Position numbers and translations under genes: made by a program
NCBI GenBank assembly: GCA_002690915.1
Contig: NZGF01000046.1
Span: forward strand, 1 to 44,181
Reading direction: 5' to 3'
Origin: Crocinitomicaceae bacterium
Lineage (GTDB): Bacteria > Bacteroidota > Bacteroidia > Flavobacteriales_D > Sanyastnellaceae
Length of the DNA: 44,181 nucleotides
Shown here: positions 9,357 to 17,770 of the stretch, one piece after another
Layout: each line of letters starts with the position of its first letter
How positions within the stretch are numbered: the stretch's first letter is position 1
The notes under the pieces: generated by a model
Database searches by the model: none
What the model saw: only the letters and a program-made list of their open reading frames with translations
What the model was told of the DNA's origin: nothing

Positions 9357-9364
9357 TACCTTTG
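9357..9364 (+). promoter_or_regulatory. Candidate -7 promoter box before mazG
   Basis: The octamer TACCTTTG is a full match to TAnnTTTG. Four bases (CAGC) separate it from the mazG ATG at 9369, so the mRNA is predicted to begin at or next to the start codon. No perfect -33 TTG is visible upstream. Confidence 0.5.
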
Positions 9365-9368
9365 CAGC

Positions 9369-10181
9369 ATGCACAGCATCGAAGAGAAATTGGCCGCGTT
9401 TGAACGACTCTTGAAAATCATGGGAGAGTTGCGGGAGCAATGCCCATGGGACCGTAAGCAAACGTATGAAACGCTCAGGCATTTAACCATTGAAGAAACC
9501 TATGAATTGTCTGAGGCCATCTTGGATTCGAATTTGGATGAAATCCAGAATGAGACTGGCGACTTGCTGCTGCACATGGTTTTTTATGCCCAAATCGCAA
9601 GCGAAACCTCTCGGGAGCAAGGAGGGTGGGACATAGCAGATAGTTTAAATGGGATTTGCGATAAGCTAATTGATCGGCATCCCCATATTTATGGCGATGT
9701 GGAGGCCAACGATGAAGAGACTGTGAAGGCCAATTGGGAGCAGTTGAAGTTGAAGGAAGGGAAGACATCCGTACTCGCAGGCGTTCCAAAGGGGTTGCCA
9801 AGTTTGGTCAAAGCCTACCGCATCCAGGACAAGGTCAGAGGTGTAGGATTTGATTGGGAAAACGCCGGTCAAGTGTGGGACAAAGTAGAGGAAGAAATTG
9901 CTGAATTTCAGGCAGAAGTGGATGTTAATCCAGATCGTGCCGTGGATGAGTTTGGAGATGTCTTGTTCGCTTTGATTAACTACGCGCGTTTCAAGAACAT
10001 CAATCCGGATGAAGCTCTGGAGCGAACCAATCGCCGATTTCAAGCGCGTTTTCAGCACATGGAAGCGGCGATCCGATCTGATGCCGGACTCGGGGGTAAA
10101 ACGATGGCCGAGATGTCGCTTTCGGAATTGGATGCGTACTGGGATCGTGCAAAATCTGCAGTATTTAAGGGCCGTATCTGA
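9369..10181 (+). CDS. mazG: MazG nucleoside triphosphate pyrophosphohydrolase
   Basis: MazG hydrolyses NTPs and dNTPs to NMPs and pyrophosphate; it cleans the nucleotide pool and in some bacteria lowers (p)ppGpp. The product has 270 residues, close to the 263 of the E. coli enzyme, with two MazG domains. The first has the metal-binding set Glu42, Glu43, Glu46, Glu62 and Asp65 (EExxE and ExxD). The second repeats this near EEIAEFQAE and DEFGD. The ATG at 9369 was chosen because the longer open frame upstream has no family similarity and overlaps the divergent gene's promoter. The stop overlaps the next start (TGATG), so the lipoprotein downstream is coupled to it. Confidence 0.95.
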   Translation: MHSIEEKLAAFERLLKIMGELREQCPWDRKQTYETLRHLTIEETYELSEAILDSNLDEIQNETGDLLLHMVFYAQIASETSREQGGWDIADSLNGICDKLIDRHPHIYGDVEANDEETVKANWEQLKLKEGKTSVLAGVPKGLPSLVKAYRIQDKVRGVGFDWENAGQVWDKVEEEIAEFQAEVDVNPDRAVDEFGDVLFALINYARFKNINPDEALERTNRRFQARFQHMEAAIRSDAGLGGKTMAEMSLSELDAYWDRAKSAVFKGRI

Positions 10182-10951
10182 TGGCTAAAATCCCAGCTCC
10201 AACTCTGCCTTGGCTGTGTCTTTTTGGTTTTGTAAGTGCAGGGATTGAGGGCTGCAATGGACCAGAATCTCCCGGGTGTCTGATGCGGGGAGGGGACTGG
10301 GTTGAAGTCGTCGAAGTTTATGAGGTATCGCCCCGTGAATTGATTTTGAACAACCACATGAATGTAGTCGTGGAAATGTGGGATTCTGCGGCCACGCAGT
10401 TGGTATGGAGTGGACCCGAAAATATCTTGGCTTACCGCTGGTCGCTATGGGATGGTGATGCACTCGAATTGGGTCACGAGGACCGCTGTCAGTGGATGCG
10501 CGACCTTGGTGCGAATGTGGGCTTGACCGTGCGGGCTCCTGACATTTCCAAATTCGCTTTGCATGGACAAGGGCGGTTTGATGCTTTGATGTCCAATGCA
10601 GATATGGCTGTTACCGTTGATGCCCATGCCTATGCGGGTTACGTTATGTTAGAGTGTGAGCTTGATAGCCTTACCGTTCGGTTGCATGCTGGTGCCTGTA
10701 GTGCGAGGGCTGAGGGTACGGTAGGTACGCTGTCGTTGTTCGCATCAGGATTGTCAGGTGTAGATGCGAAGGGTGTGCAAGCCCAGCGTGTATTTGTTAA
10801 TCAGTCGGCACATCCTGTGTTGCGGTTTCAGGCTGAGGAATATGCTTACGTAGCATTGAACAGCCACAGCAACGCGGTTGGGACACTGCCCATGCCCGAG
10901 GATTACTATGTGGTGCGCAATGGGAGCGGGCAGCTGATCTGGGAGGAATGA
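10181..10951 (+). CDS. GIN-domain (DUF2807) putative lipoprotein
   Basis: A 256-residue exported protein. A hydrophobic N-terminus ends at Cys25 in a weak lipobox (GIEGC, with Glu at -2), so lipidation is likely but not certain. The body shows the repeating strand pattern of the DUF2807 / head-GIN family, a short beta-solenoid common in Bacteroidota (for example FVNQSAHPVLRF followed by a final strand set). The molecular role of these proteins is unknown; some act as envelope adhesin-like or sensor-linked modules. Translation is coupled to mazG through the TGATG overlap, which looks like gene packing rather than a functional link. Confidence 0.65.
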   Translation: MAKIPAPTLPWLCLFGFVSAGIEGCNGPESPGCLMRGGDWVEVVEVYEVSPRELILNNHMNVVVEMWDSAATQLVWSGPENILAYRWSLWDGDALELGHEDRCQWMRDLGANVGLTVRAPDISKFALHGQGRFDALMSNADMAVTVDAHAYAGYVMLECELDSLTVRLHAGACSARAEGTVGTLSLFASGLSGVDAKGVQAQRVFVNQSAHPVLRFQAEEYAYVALNSHSNAVGTLPMPEDYYVVRNGSGQLIWEE

Positions 10952-11002
10952 AGAGGGTAATTTATGCTTGGGTTGATGTAAATTGTGGGCTTATTCTTTA
11001 CC

Positions 11003-13381
11003 ATGGTTAAGTACGTTTTACGAATGGCTGCAGTGGTTGCCCTTTTGGGGACCTGGGCAGTTTCCTTTTCATTGGCTCAGCAAACCTTGCAGGGTGTGCC
11101 CACCCAAGTGAATGAAAACAAATTCAAGCAACTCGGTCAAGAGTTGCCGACTCCTAATGTGTACCGCACGGCAAGCGGCGCTCCGGGCCATGATTACTGG
11201 CAGCAACAAGTGGATTACAACATTCAGGTAACACTGGACGACGAGACTCAAAGAATTGATGGAGAGGAGCGTATTTTGTATAAAAACAATAGCCCCGATG
11301 AGCTGCGTTACTTGTGGTTGCAGCTCGACCAGAACGTGCGCGCTCTGGACAGCGATAGCTACAAGATTCGGGAGTCGCGCATCAATGGTCGCAACGACTT
11401 TGAATCCATTCAAGACCTTGAGCCCTCGTTTGATGGCGGTTTCAAAATTCAATACGTAGGCGATGAGACAGGTAAGCCACTGAATTACACCATCAACAAA
11501 ACAATGATGCGCATCGACTTGCCCAGGCCGCTGAAGCCAGGAGGCACGTTCGTGTTTGATGTGGCCTGGTGGTATAACATCAATGACCGTATGAAAGACG
11601 GCGGACGCAGTGGATACGAGTACTTCGAAGACGAGGACAATTACCTGTATACGATTGCACAGTTCTACCCTCGTTTGGTGGTCTACATGGACAACGAGGG
11701 CTGGCAAAACAAGCAATTCCTAGGTTCAGGTGAATTCACTTTGAATTTTGGCGATTATCACGTCGCTATTACAGTTCCTTCGGACCACGTGGTAGCATCG
11801 ACAGGTGTGCTCCAAAATGAAAAAACGGTACTGACTCCAACGCAACGGAAGCGATTGCAAAAGGCACGAAAGACCTACGATCAGCCAGTAATGATTGTAA
11901 ATGAGGAAGAGGCACGGAGCACCGAGCAAAGTAAGAAAGCGGGAACGAAAACGTGGGTTTTCGATGCGGAGAATGTGCGTGATTTTGGCTGGGCGTCCAG
12001 CCGAAAATTCATCTGGGATGCCATGGCAGTCAAGGTGGGGAATACGTCACCGCTTGCCATGAGCTTCTACCCCAAAGAAGGCAATCCGCTGTGGGAGCAG
12101 TATTCCACAAAAGCCGTGGCCCAAACGCTCAAGACCTATTCGAATTTCACCATTGATTACCCGTATCCAGTAGCCATTTCTGTTCATTCCAAATGGATTG
12201 GAATGGAGTACCCGATGATTTGCTTCAACGGGGGACGACCTGAGCCGGATGGAACTTACACAGAACGAACTAAGATTGGGATGATTTCCGTGATCATTCA
12301 CGAGGTTGGACACAATTTTTTCCCGATGATCATTAACTCGGATGAGCGCCAATGGACGTGGATGGACGAGGGTTTGAATACATTCGTCCAGTACCTAACT
12401 GAAAAAGAGTTTGACCGAGATTATCCTACCCGGCGCGGCGCGGCTCGAGACATTCGGGATTACATGGGGGGCGATAAATCGCGCATCAGTCCGATCATGA
12501 CCAATTCGGAGTCCATTTATCAGTTTGGCAATAACGCCTATGGCAAACCCGCGACGGCGTTGAATATTTTGCGGGAGACCATCATGGGCCGGGAGCTGTT
12601 CGATTATGCGTTCAAGGAATACTCACGGCGCTGGGCCTTCAAGCATCCTTCGCCAGCAGATTTTTTCCGGACCATGGAGGATGCATCCGGTGTAGACTTG
12701 GATTGGTTTTGGCGTGGATGGTTTTATTCCACAGACCATGTCGACATCGCTTTAGATGAAGTGGTGTGGTACCAAATCGACACTAAAGACCCTGAGGTTG
12801 AGGCCTCATTCGATCGTGAAGTTGAGGCAAATGAGCCCGATGATATTGCCCTCATTCGTGATGATGAGTTCATTCCTACAACGTACATCGAGGCAGATCC
12901 GACCTTGAATGATTTCTACACGACGACCGACCCTTTCATGGTATTGGAATTGGACAAAGTTGAATACGCGGAACGCATGTCCACATTGTCGGATGACGAA
13001 AAGGCGTTGCTGTCCAGTGGTAACAACTACTACGAGATTACCTTCCGAAACGAAGGGGGCTTGGTGATGCCGTTGATTCTCCAGTTTGAGTACCAGGATG
13101 GTTCCAAGGAGATTCGACGAATCCCAGCGGAAATCTGGAAGATGAGTGAACCTACTGTGACCAAGGTGTTCGTTACGAGCCAGCCTGCGTCCCAAATCAC
13201 ACTCGATCCCATGCTTGAGACGGCAGACGTGGACATGGACGACAATTTCTGGCCACCTCGCCCACAGCCAACGCGGTTTGAACTCTTCAAGTCAGAGCGT
13301 CAAAGATGGGGCAGAGGTGGAGATGAAAACCCCATGCAGCGGGCACGCCGTGATGCTGAAATGCAACAAGAAGGCCAGTGA
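11003..13381 (+). CDS. M1-family zinc metallopeptidase, exported
   Basis: The product has 792 residues from the ATG at 11003, with a clear signal peptide (cleavage near SLAQQ). The zinc site HEVGH (His433, Glu434, His437) is followed by Glu456 with the x18 spacing of gluzincin M1 enzymes. The usual GxMEN motif reads GMEYPM, as in several Bacteroidota M1 peptidases. An AYGKP segment downstream supplies a candidate catalytic Tyr. M1 enzymes remove N-terminal residues from peptides, so this one probably degrades peptides in the periplasm or outside the cell. A GTG at 10985 is in frame but would add six residues before the signal peptide. The acidic, low-complexity C-terminus (RGGDENPMQRARR) is not family typical. 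Confidence 0.9.
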   Translation: MVKYVLRMAAVVALLGTWAVSFSLAQQTLQGVPTQVNENKFKQLGQELPTPNVYRTASGAPGHDYWQQQVDYNIQVTLDDETQRIDGEERILYKNNSPDELRYLWLQLDQNVRALDSDSYKIRESRINGRNDFESIQDLEPSFDGGFKIQYVGDETGKPLNYTINKTMMRIDLPRPLKPGGTFVFDVAWWYNINDRMKDGGRSGYEYFEDEDNYLYTIAQFYPRLVVYMDNEGWQNKQFLGSGEFTLNFGDYHVAITVPSDHVVASTGVLQNEKTVLTPTQRKRLQKARKTYDQPVMIVNEEEARSTEQSKKAGTKTWVFDAENVRDFGWASSRKFIWDAMAVKVGNTSPLAMSFYPKEGNPLWEQYSTKAVAQTLKTYSNFTIDYPYPVAISVHSKWIGMEYPMICFNGGRPEPDGTYTERTKIGMISVIIHEVGHNFFPMIINSDERQWTWMDEGLNTFVQYLTEKEFDRDYPTRRGAARDIRDYMGGDKSRISPIMTNSESIYQFGNNAYGKPATALNILRETIMGRELFDYAFKEYSRRWAFKHPSPADFFRTMEDASGVDLDWFWRGWFYSTDHVDIALDEVVWYQIDTKDPEVEASFDREVEANEPDDIALIRDDEFIPTTYIEADPTLNDFYTTTDPFMVLELDKVEYAERMSTLSDDEKALLSSGNNYYEITFRNEGGLVMPLILQFEYQDGSKEIRRIPAEIWKMSEPTVTKVFVTSQPASQITLDPMLETADVDMDDNFWPPRPQPTRFELFKSERQRWGRGGDENPMQRARRDAEMQQEGQ

Positions 13382-13385
13382 TTGA

Positions 13386-14273
13386 TCATCGGCTGACAGT
13401 TTCCCATAGCAAAAGCACAATCACCAAAGCCCCCAAGGCTAGTCCGAATCGGTTGCGCCTATTTAGCCGCTCTCCTAGGAACAGAACGGAGGAAGCAGCG
13501 CTGAGTAGAATCACACCGAGGTTGTTGACCGGCATTAATCCGCTGCGTTCGAGGTTGATTTTATCGTAAGCCTCCAGCAGGAAATAGAGGGCGCCAAAAT
13601 TGATGATTCCGAGGCCGAGGCCTGCCATGGCTGTGCTGCGAGATGGAACATTCAATTGGCCGGATGCTGCAAGCCAGAATACGCCTGCAATGCACGCCGT
13701 GGTGAGCGGTAAGGAAGCGAACAGGTATCTGTGCTCGACCGATTGCATGTGGGCTTCCCCGGAGTAGGCAGCGAACATCAAATCAATGCACCCGCTTCCA
13801 ACAAAAATGACCAATGGCACTAGCCAACGCATCATCCCCTGTTTTGCTGAGATGCGTTCCTCTTTCCACGACGACAAGACAATGGCCGGAATGGCCAAAG
13901 CAATGGCCAGTCCTTTATGCAACGTCAAATCGTCAAGTGGGTCGAAGGCCAGAAAAATTGCTACTGGCAGTACCATGCTCAATTTGGAAGCAATCGAGGT
14001 CACGGTGAGCCCTAGCTCCTGCGTGGAGCGCGCAATTAGATGAAACAAGTAGATGAAGAGCAAGCCCATTGCCAGGGCAGTCCAGACCCATGGCTCAGAT
14101 TGGACGCTGACGAATATACTCCGGCCACCACACAGCATCCACCCCAATGTCGCAGCGACACCGTAGTTGATTACAATCGCTTGCAGCGTGTGGACATTCC
14201 ACAATGTGAAGCGTTGAAACAGTACAAAGATGCCGGTGGACAATGCGATGCTGGTGAGCAGATAAATCACCAA
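13386..14273 (-). CDS. DMT-superfamily (EamA-like) transporter
   Basis: A 295-residue membrane protein with about ten predicted helices in two halves, as in EamA/RhaT-type drug/metabolite transporters. The segment NLGVILLSAASSVLFLGE near the C-terminus is the typical second-repeat signature. The substrate cannot be told. No ATG is available: the frame opens after a TAA with TTG at 14273 or GTG at 14270, so an alternative start is needed. It lies 18 bases after the ribD stop and is the last gene of the ffh-folD-ribD run. It is convergent with the M1 peptidase gene, with four bases between the stops. Confidence 0.78.
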   Translation of the reverse strand: MVIYLLTSIALSTGIFVLFQRFTLWNVHTLQAIVINYGVAATLGWMLCGGRSIFVSVQSEPWVWTALAMGLLFIYLFHLIARSTQELGLTVTSIASKLSMVLPVAIFLAFDPLDDLTLHKGLAIALAIPAIVLSSWKEERISAKQGMMRWLVPLVIFVGSGCIDLMFAAYSGEAHMQSVEHRYLFASLPLTTACIAGVFWLAASGQLNVPSRSTAMAGLGLGIINFGALYFLLEAYDKINLERSGLMPVNNLGVILLSAASSVLFLGERLNRRNRFGLALGALVIVLLLWETVSR

Positions 14274-14291
14274 GCGAAGGTAAGGATTCGG

Positions 14292-15392
14292 TTAGTCGAA
14301 TGCGTGACGCGGATGCAAGCGATTTTGCCATGAATCCTCTCCGGCCCGTCCGGCTGAAGCTCGACCGTCCGGCAGAGGGAGGGTGCCTTCGGGCAAGGCA
14401 GGAGCCGGCAGTCCGCTGCCGATGGCTACAGGACTGGTCCAGCGTTTTACTTCATTCCAGGCACCTTGTTTCAAAAAGTCGTTCAAGACCGATGCGCCTC
14501 CCTCGATTAGGAGGCTCGAGAGGTTAAACTGAGCATAAAGACGCTCTAGAAGTACGTCCAGTCCTTCACTTACTCGCCAAGCACATGTGTGGGTGGCGGT
14601 TGTTGCAAACGTTTCGCCGATAACATGGATCAAGCTGGGGTTGCGAAGGAGAAGGGTGTGCTTGGAGCCGATGCAGCCGTCGGGGTCGAGCAAGATGATG
14701 CGAGGAGAGGGGGCCTCGATGCTGCGAACATTGAGTTGGGGTTCATCAATTAATGCGGTACCGGCGCCCACGGCGATGCCTTGTTCAAGAGCTCGCCAGG
14801 CATGGGTCATTGGCCGAGCGGCTTCTGAGGTGATAGGAAAACCACCAGCACCAGGTAACCTTCGTGCACTCGGCCTTCCATCCATGAAACCGTCGCTCGA
14901 TTCGGCCCATTTGAGCACTACCCAGGGACGCTTTTCATGGGCATTCCAGAAAAACCGTCGGTTCTGCCAAGCCAATTCGCCTGCCAAACACCCTTCCTCC
15001 ACAGCTACACCGGCTCTGCGCAGGCGTTCCATGCCTCCTCCGGTGACCGCTGGATTTGAATCCATCATGCCAATGACGACGCGTTTTGGTTTGATTCGTT
15101 CAATCAGCGCAGCGCATGCAGGTGTCTTGCCTTCGTGGTTGCAAGGTTCTAGCGTAACATACCACGTGCTTTCCGAGAGCAGGGCTTTGTCTTCAGGAGC
15201 AATGGATTCAAAGGCTTCCACTTCCGCGTGGGGCCCTCCGTATGCTTTATGCCACCCTTGGCCAATGATTCTGCACGCTTTGCTGACAATGACGCAACCG
15301 ACCAAGGGGTTGGGCGCAGCTGTAAACTGACCGTGCTCAGCCAATTCCATTGCGGTGCGCATGAACCGAATGTCCGCTGCTGAAAAAGTCAT
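14292..15392 (-). CDS. ribD: RibD, bifunctional riboflavin deaminase/reductase
   Basis: RibD deaminates diaminohydroxyphosphoribosylaminopyrimidine and then reduces the ribosyl group, the second and third steps of riboflavin synthesis. The 366 residues hold an N-terminal deaminase domain with zinc ligands His55 (in HAE), Cys84 and Cys93 (in PCNHEGKTPAC) and catalytic Glu57. The C-terminal reductase domain has the GGASVLNDFL segment. The last 40 or so residues are Pro/Gly/Ala-rich and less typical. It follows folD by 12 bases on the same strand. Riboflavin is the FMN and FAD precursor the NQR complex needs, but the distance argues against a specific link. Confidence 0.95.
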   Translation of the reverse strand: MTFSAADIRFMRTAMELAEHGQFTAAPNPLVGCVIVSKACRIIGQGWHKAYGGPHAEVEAFESIAPEDKALLSESTWYVTLEPCNHEGKTPACAALIERIKPKRVVIGMMDSNPAVTGGGMERLRRAGVAVEEGCLAGELAWQNRRFFWNAHEKRPWVVLKWAESSDGFMDGRPSARRLPGAGGFPITSEAARPMTHAWRALEQGIAVGAGTALIDEPQLNVRSIEAPSPRIILLDPDGCIGSKHTLLLRNPSLIHVIGETFATTATHTCAWRVSEGLDVLLERLYAQFNLSSLLIEGGASVLNDFLKQGAWNEVKRWTSPVAIGSGLPAPALPEGTLPLPDGRASAGRAGEDSWQNRLHPRHAFD

Positions 15393-15404
15393 ACTACGAA
15401 AAAA

Positions 15405-16277
15405 TTAGGATTGCCCTGTAGCGTCTAACGTGTTTCGAAGGAGCATCGCGATTGTCATGGGACCAACTCCACCTGGAACGGGGGTGATGTAACCGTCAGT
15501 ATTTGATAGGCCTTCGGTATCCACATCACCGGTAAGACGTGTGCCCGATTTTTTGGTCGCATCCGGGATGCGATTAATTCCGACGTCGATGACGACTGCT
15601 CCGGGTTTTACCATGTCAGCAGTCACGAAGTGCGGCCGGCCAATGGCCGCCACCAATATGTCTGCAGTTTTTGTGATTTCTGCAAGGTTTTGAGTCCGGG
15701 AATGGCACATAGTTACGGTGCAATTTCCGGGGTTCGCATTGCGGCTGAGCAATAATGTGAGCGGCGTTCCGACAATGGCGCTTCGCCCCAGAATCACTGC
15801 GTGTTTGCCACTGGTTTCAATGCCGTAGCGTTTGAGTAGCTCTACAATGCCAGCCGGTGTGGCCGGTTGGAAACCGGGGAGTCCCAGGCTCAGGTTCCCA
15901 GCGTTGATCGGATGAAATCCGTCGACGTCTTTCGAGGGAAGAACGGCTTCGAGCACCCGCTGCGCGTCGATTTGCTCGGGCAGAGGAAGTTGGACGATGA
16001 AGCCGTCGATCTCGGGATTGTCGTTCAAGGCATGCACTTCATCCAAGAGTTGTTCTTCGAGGATGTTCTCGGAAAGCTCCACCAACGTGCTGTCAAAACC
16101 AACGCGCTCGCACGCCTTGATTTTGTGTCCCACATAGGCTCGGCTAGCCGGATTGTCTCCAACGATGATAGCGGCGAGATGGGGCTTTTTTGCCCCCGAA
16201 GCCAAGCGCTGTTGGACTTCTTCCTTGATTTCGTCTTGGATGGCTAAGGAGGTGGCTTTGCCGTCAATGATTTGCAT
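15405..16277 (-). CDS. folD: FolD, methylenetetrahydrofolate dehydrogenase/cyclohydrolase
   Basis: FolD interconverts 5,10-methylene-, methenyl- and 10-formyl-tetrahydrofolate, using NADP(H). The 290-residue length is typical. Tyr48 and Lys52 (in YVGHK) are the cyclohydrolase catalytic pair. DGFIVQLPLP and PVPGGVGPMT are the two family signatures, and GRSAIVGTP marks the nucleotide-binding fold. It lies 14 bases after ffh and 12 before ribD, all on the minus strand. This is a housekeeping gene with nothing unusual seen. Confidence 0.97.
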   Translation of the reverse strand: MQIIDGKATSLAIQDEIKEEVQQRLASGAKKPHLAAIIVGDNPASRAYVGHKIKACERVGFDSTLVELSENILEEQLLDEVHALNDNPEIDGFIVQLPLPEQIDAQRVLEAVLPSKDVDGFHPINAGNLSLGLPGFQPATPAGIVELLKRYGIETSGKHAVILGRSAIVGTPLTLLLSRNANPGNCTVTMCHSRTQNLAEITKTADILVAAIGRPHFVTADMVKPGAVVIDVGINRIPDATKKSGTRLTGDVDTEGLSNTDGYITPVPGGVGPMTIAMLLRNTLDATGQS

Positions 16278-16291
16278 GTCTTTTTTTGGAG

Positions 16292-17629
16292 TTAGCGACC
16301 AAGTGCGGAAAGGCCCGCCATGCGACTGCGCTTCCCGCCTTTTCCTTTGGTCATGATGTGCATCATTTTTTTCATGTCTTGGAACTGCTTGAGAAGCCTG
16401 TTCACCTTTGAAATATCAGTGCCAGACCCTTTTGCAATTCGCGCTTTACGACGCGCATCTATAATATCAGGCTTTGCACGCTCAGTAGGGGTCATGGACT
16501 GAATGATACATTCTACCTGTTTGAACGAATTGTCGTCAAGCTCGATGCCTTTCAATGCCTTGGACATGCCGGGAATCATGCCCATCAAATCCTTGACATT
16601 CCCCATTTTTTTCAACTGTTGGATTTGGTTCATGAAATCCTCCAGATCGAATTTGTTCTTCCGAATTTTCGCTTCTAGCTGTGCGGCCTCCTTCTCGCTG
16701 ATGACCTGCTGCGCCTTTTCCACCAATGAAACGACATCGCCCATTCCAAGGATGCGATCGGCCATCCGATTTGGATGAAACGTATCCAGCGCATCCATCT
16801 TTTCGCCGACACCGACAAATTTGATGGGCTTGCCAACAACAGAGTAAATCGCTAAAGCTGCTCCGCCGCGTGTATCCCCATCAAGCTTAGTCAGGACCAC
16901 GCCTGTAAAATCGAGGACGTCGTTGAATGCTTTGGCTGTGCGGACCGCATCTTGACCGGTCATGGCATCCACAGTAAAGAGGATTTCACGCGGCTGTATA
17001 GCATCACGAATGGCTTTGATTTCTGCCATCATGGCCTCATCAATGGCCAGTCGGCCTGCGGTGTCGACAATCACCGCGTTGTGGCCATTGGATTTTGCAT
17101 AGGCCATGGCATTGTGGGCGATGGCGACCGCATCTTTACTGCCAGGTTCGGCATAGACCTCGACGCCTATACTTTCGCCAAGTACTTTTAATTGATCGAC
17201 AGCTGCAGGTCGGTGCACGTCGCATGCTACCAGCAAGGGGTTGTTTTTGTGTTGATCGCGCAGCAGTTGAGCAATTTTTCCAGAATGGGTAGTTTTTCCA
17301 GCCCCTTGCAGACCCGCCATCAAAACTACAAAAGGGTTGCCGATTGGTTTGAACTCGGCAGCTGCAGAGCCCATCAGCTCCGTGAGTTCTGCATGGGTGA
17401 TTTTGATGAGAAGTTGTCCCGGCTTAATGGATGTGAGTACCTCCTGGCCCAGTGCTTTCTCCTTGACTCGCGCTGTGAAATCTTTCGCTGTCTTGTAATC
17501 AACATCTGCATCCAACAGCGCTTTACGGACCTCTTTTAGGGTCTCTCCGATGTTGACTTCGGTGATCTGGCCTTGTCCTTTAAGCACCTGAAAGGCCTTT
17601 TCAAAGCGTTCTTGGAGGTTTTCAAACAT
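16292..17629 (-). CDS. ffh: Ffh, signal recognition particle GTPase (SRP54)
   Basis: Ffh binds SRP RNA and the signal sequences of nascent membrane proteins and delivers ribosomes to FtsY. The 445 residues divide into an N domain (1 to about 95), a G domain with GLQGAGKTT at 106-114, DTAGR and TKLD, and a Met-rich M domain from about 307 (many Met residues and the GxxxGSGT-type RNA-binding segment AKGSGTDISKVN). It is the first gene of the minus-strand run ffh-folD-ribD-transporter. A TAAATTTG box lies 13 bases before the ATG, separated from it by a C-A-C plus A-rich leader. Confidence 0.98.
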   Translation of the reverse strand: MFENLQERFEKAFQVLKGQGQITEVNIGETLKEVRKALLDADVDYKTAKDFTARVKEKALGQEVLTSIKPGQLLIKITHAELTELMGSAAAEFKPIGNPFVVLMAGLQGAGKTTHSGKIAQLLRDQHKNNPLLVACDVHRPAAVDQLKVLGESIGVEVYAEPGSKDAVAIAHNAMAYAKSNGHNAVIVDTAGRLAIDEAMMAEIKAIRDAIQPREILFTVDAMTGQDAVRTAKAFNDVLDFTGVVLTKLDGDTRGGAALAIYSVVGKPIKFVGVGEKMDALDTFHPNRMADRILGMGDVVSLVEKAQQVISEKEAAQLEAKIRKNKFDLEDFMNQIQQLKKMGNVKDLMGMIPGMSKALKGIELDDNSFKQVECIIQSMTPTERAKPDIIDARRKARIAKGSGTDISKVNRLLKQFQDMKKMMHIMTKGKGGKRSRMAGLSALGR

Positions 17630-17642
17630 CTTTTTTTTTGTG

Positions 17643-17650
17643 CAAATTTA
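17643..17650 (-). promoter_or_regulatory. Candidate -7 promoter box of the ffh operon
   Basis: On the minus strand the octamer is TAAATTTG, a full TAnnTTTG match, followed by a 13-base leader that is mostly A (positions 17630-17642). No clear -33 TTG is seen at the usual spacing. Confidence 0.55.
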
Positions 17651-17711
17651 AGACCTCAAGGCCTGATTATACACAGCTTTGTCGATTCGTTGAAAAGCCT
17701 TTTTTGCTCGA

Positions 17712-17740
17712 TTGAAATATTTTTCTAATCGATAGGTTTG
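17712..17740 (+). promoter_or_regulatory. Bacteroidota-type promoter of the giant surface protein gene
   Basis: TTG at 17712-17714, an 18-base spacer, then TAGGTTTG at 17733-17740 give the best complete -33/-7 match in the window. It predicts a transcription start near 17745 and a leader of about 25-40 bases. The in-frame TTG at 17738-17740 is part of this box and is therefore not the start codon. Confidence 0.65.
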
Positions 17741-17770
17741 CATTCATCCACGTTATTTCGTAATTTTCGA

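Noticed and set aside
10985-11002. GTG at 10985 as the start of the M1 peptidase
   Set aside because: The ATG at 11003 gives a normal signal peptide, and the upstream codons add only hydrophobic residues ahead of it.
11069-11716. Minus-strand open frame (215 codons) opposite the M1 peptidase gene
   Set aside because: The peptidase frame is complete with its zinc motif; the antisense translation has no family features.
14587-15330. Long open frame (247 codons) on the plus strand inside ribD
   Set aside because: It lies antisense to ribD, which has complete catalytic motifs; the frame has no recognisable domain and high Ser/Pro/Arg content typical of an antisense shadow.
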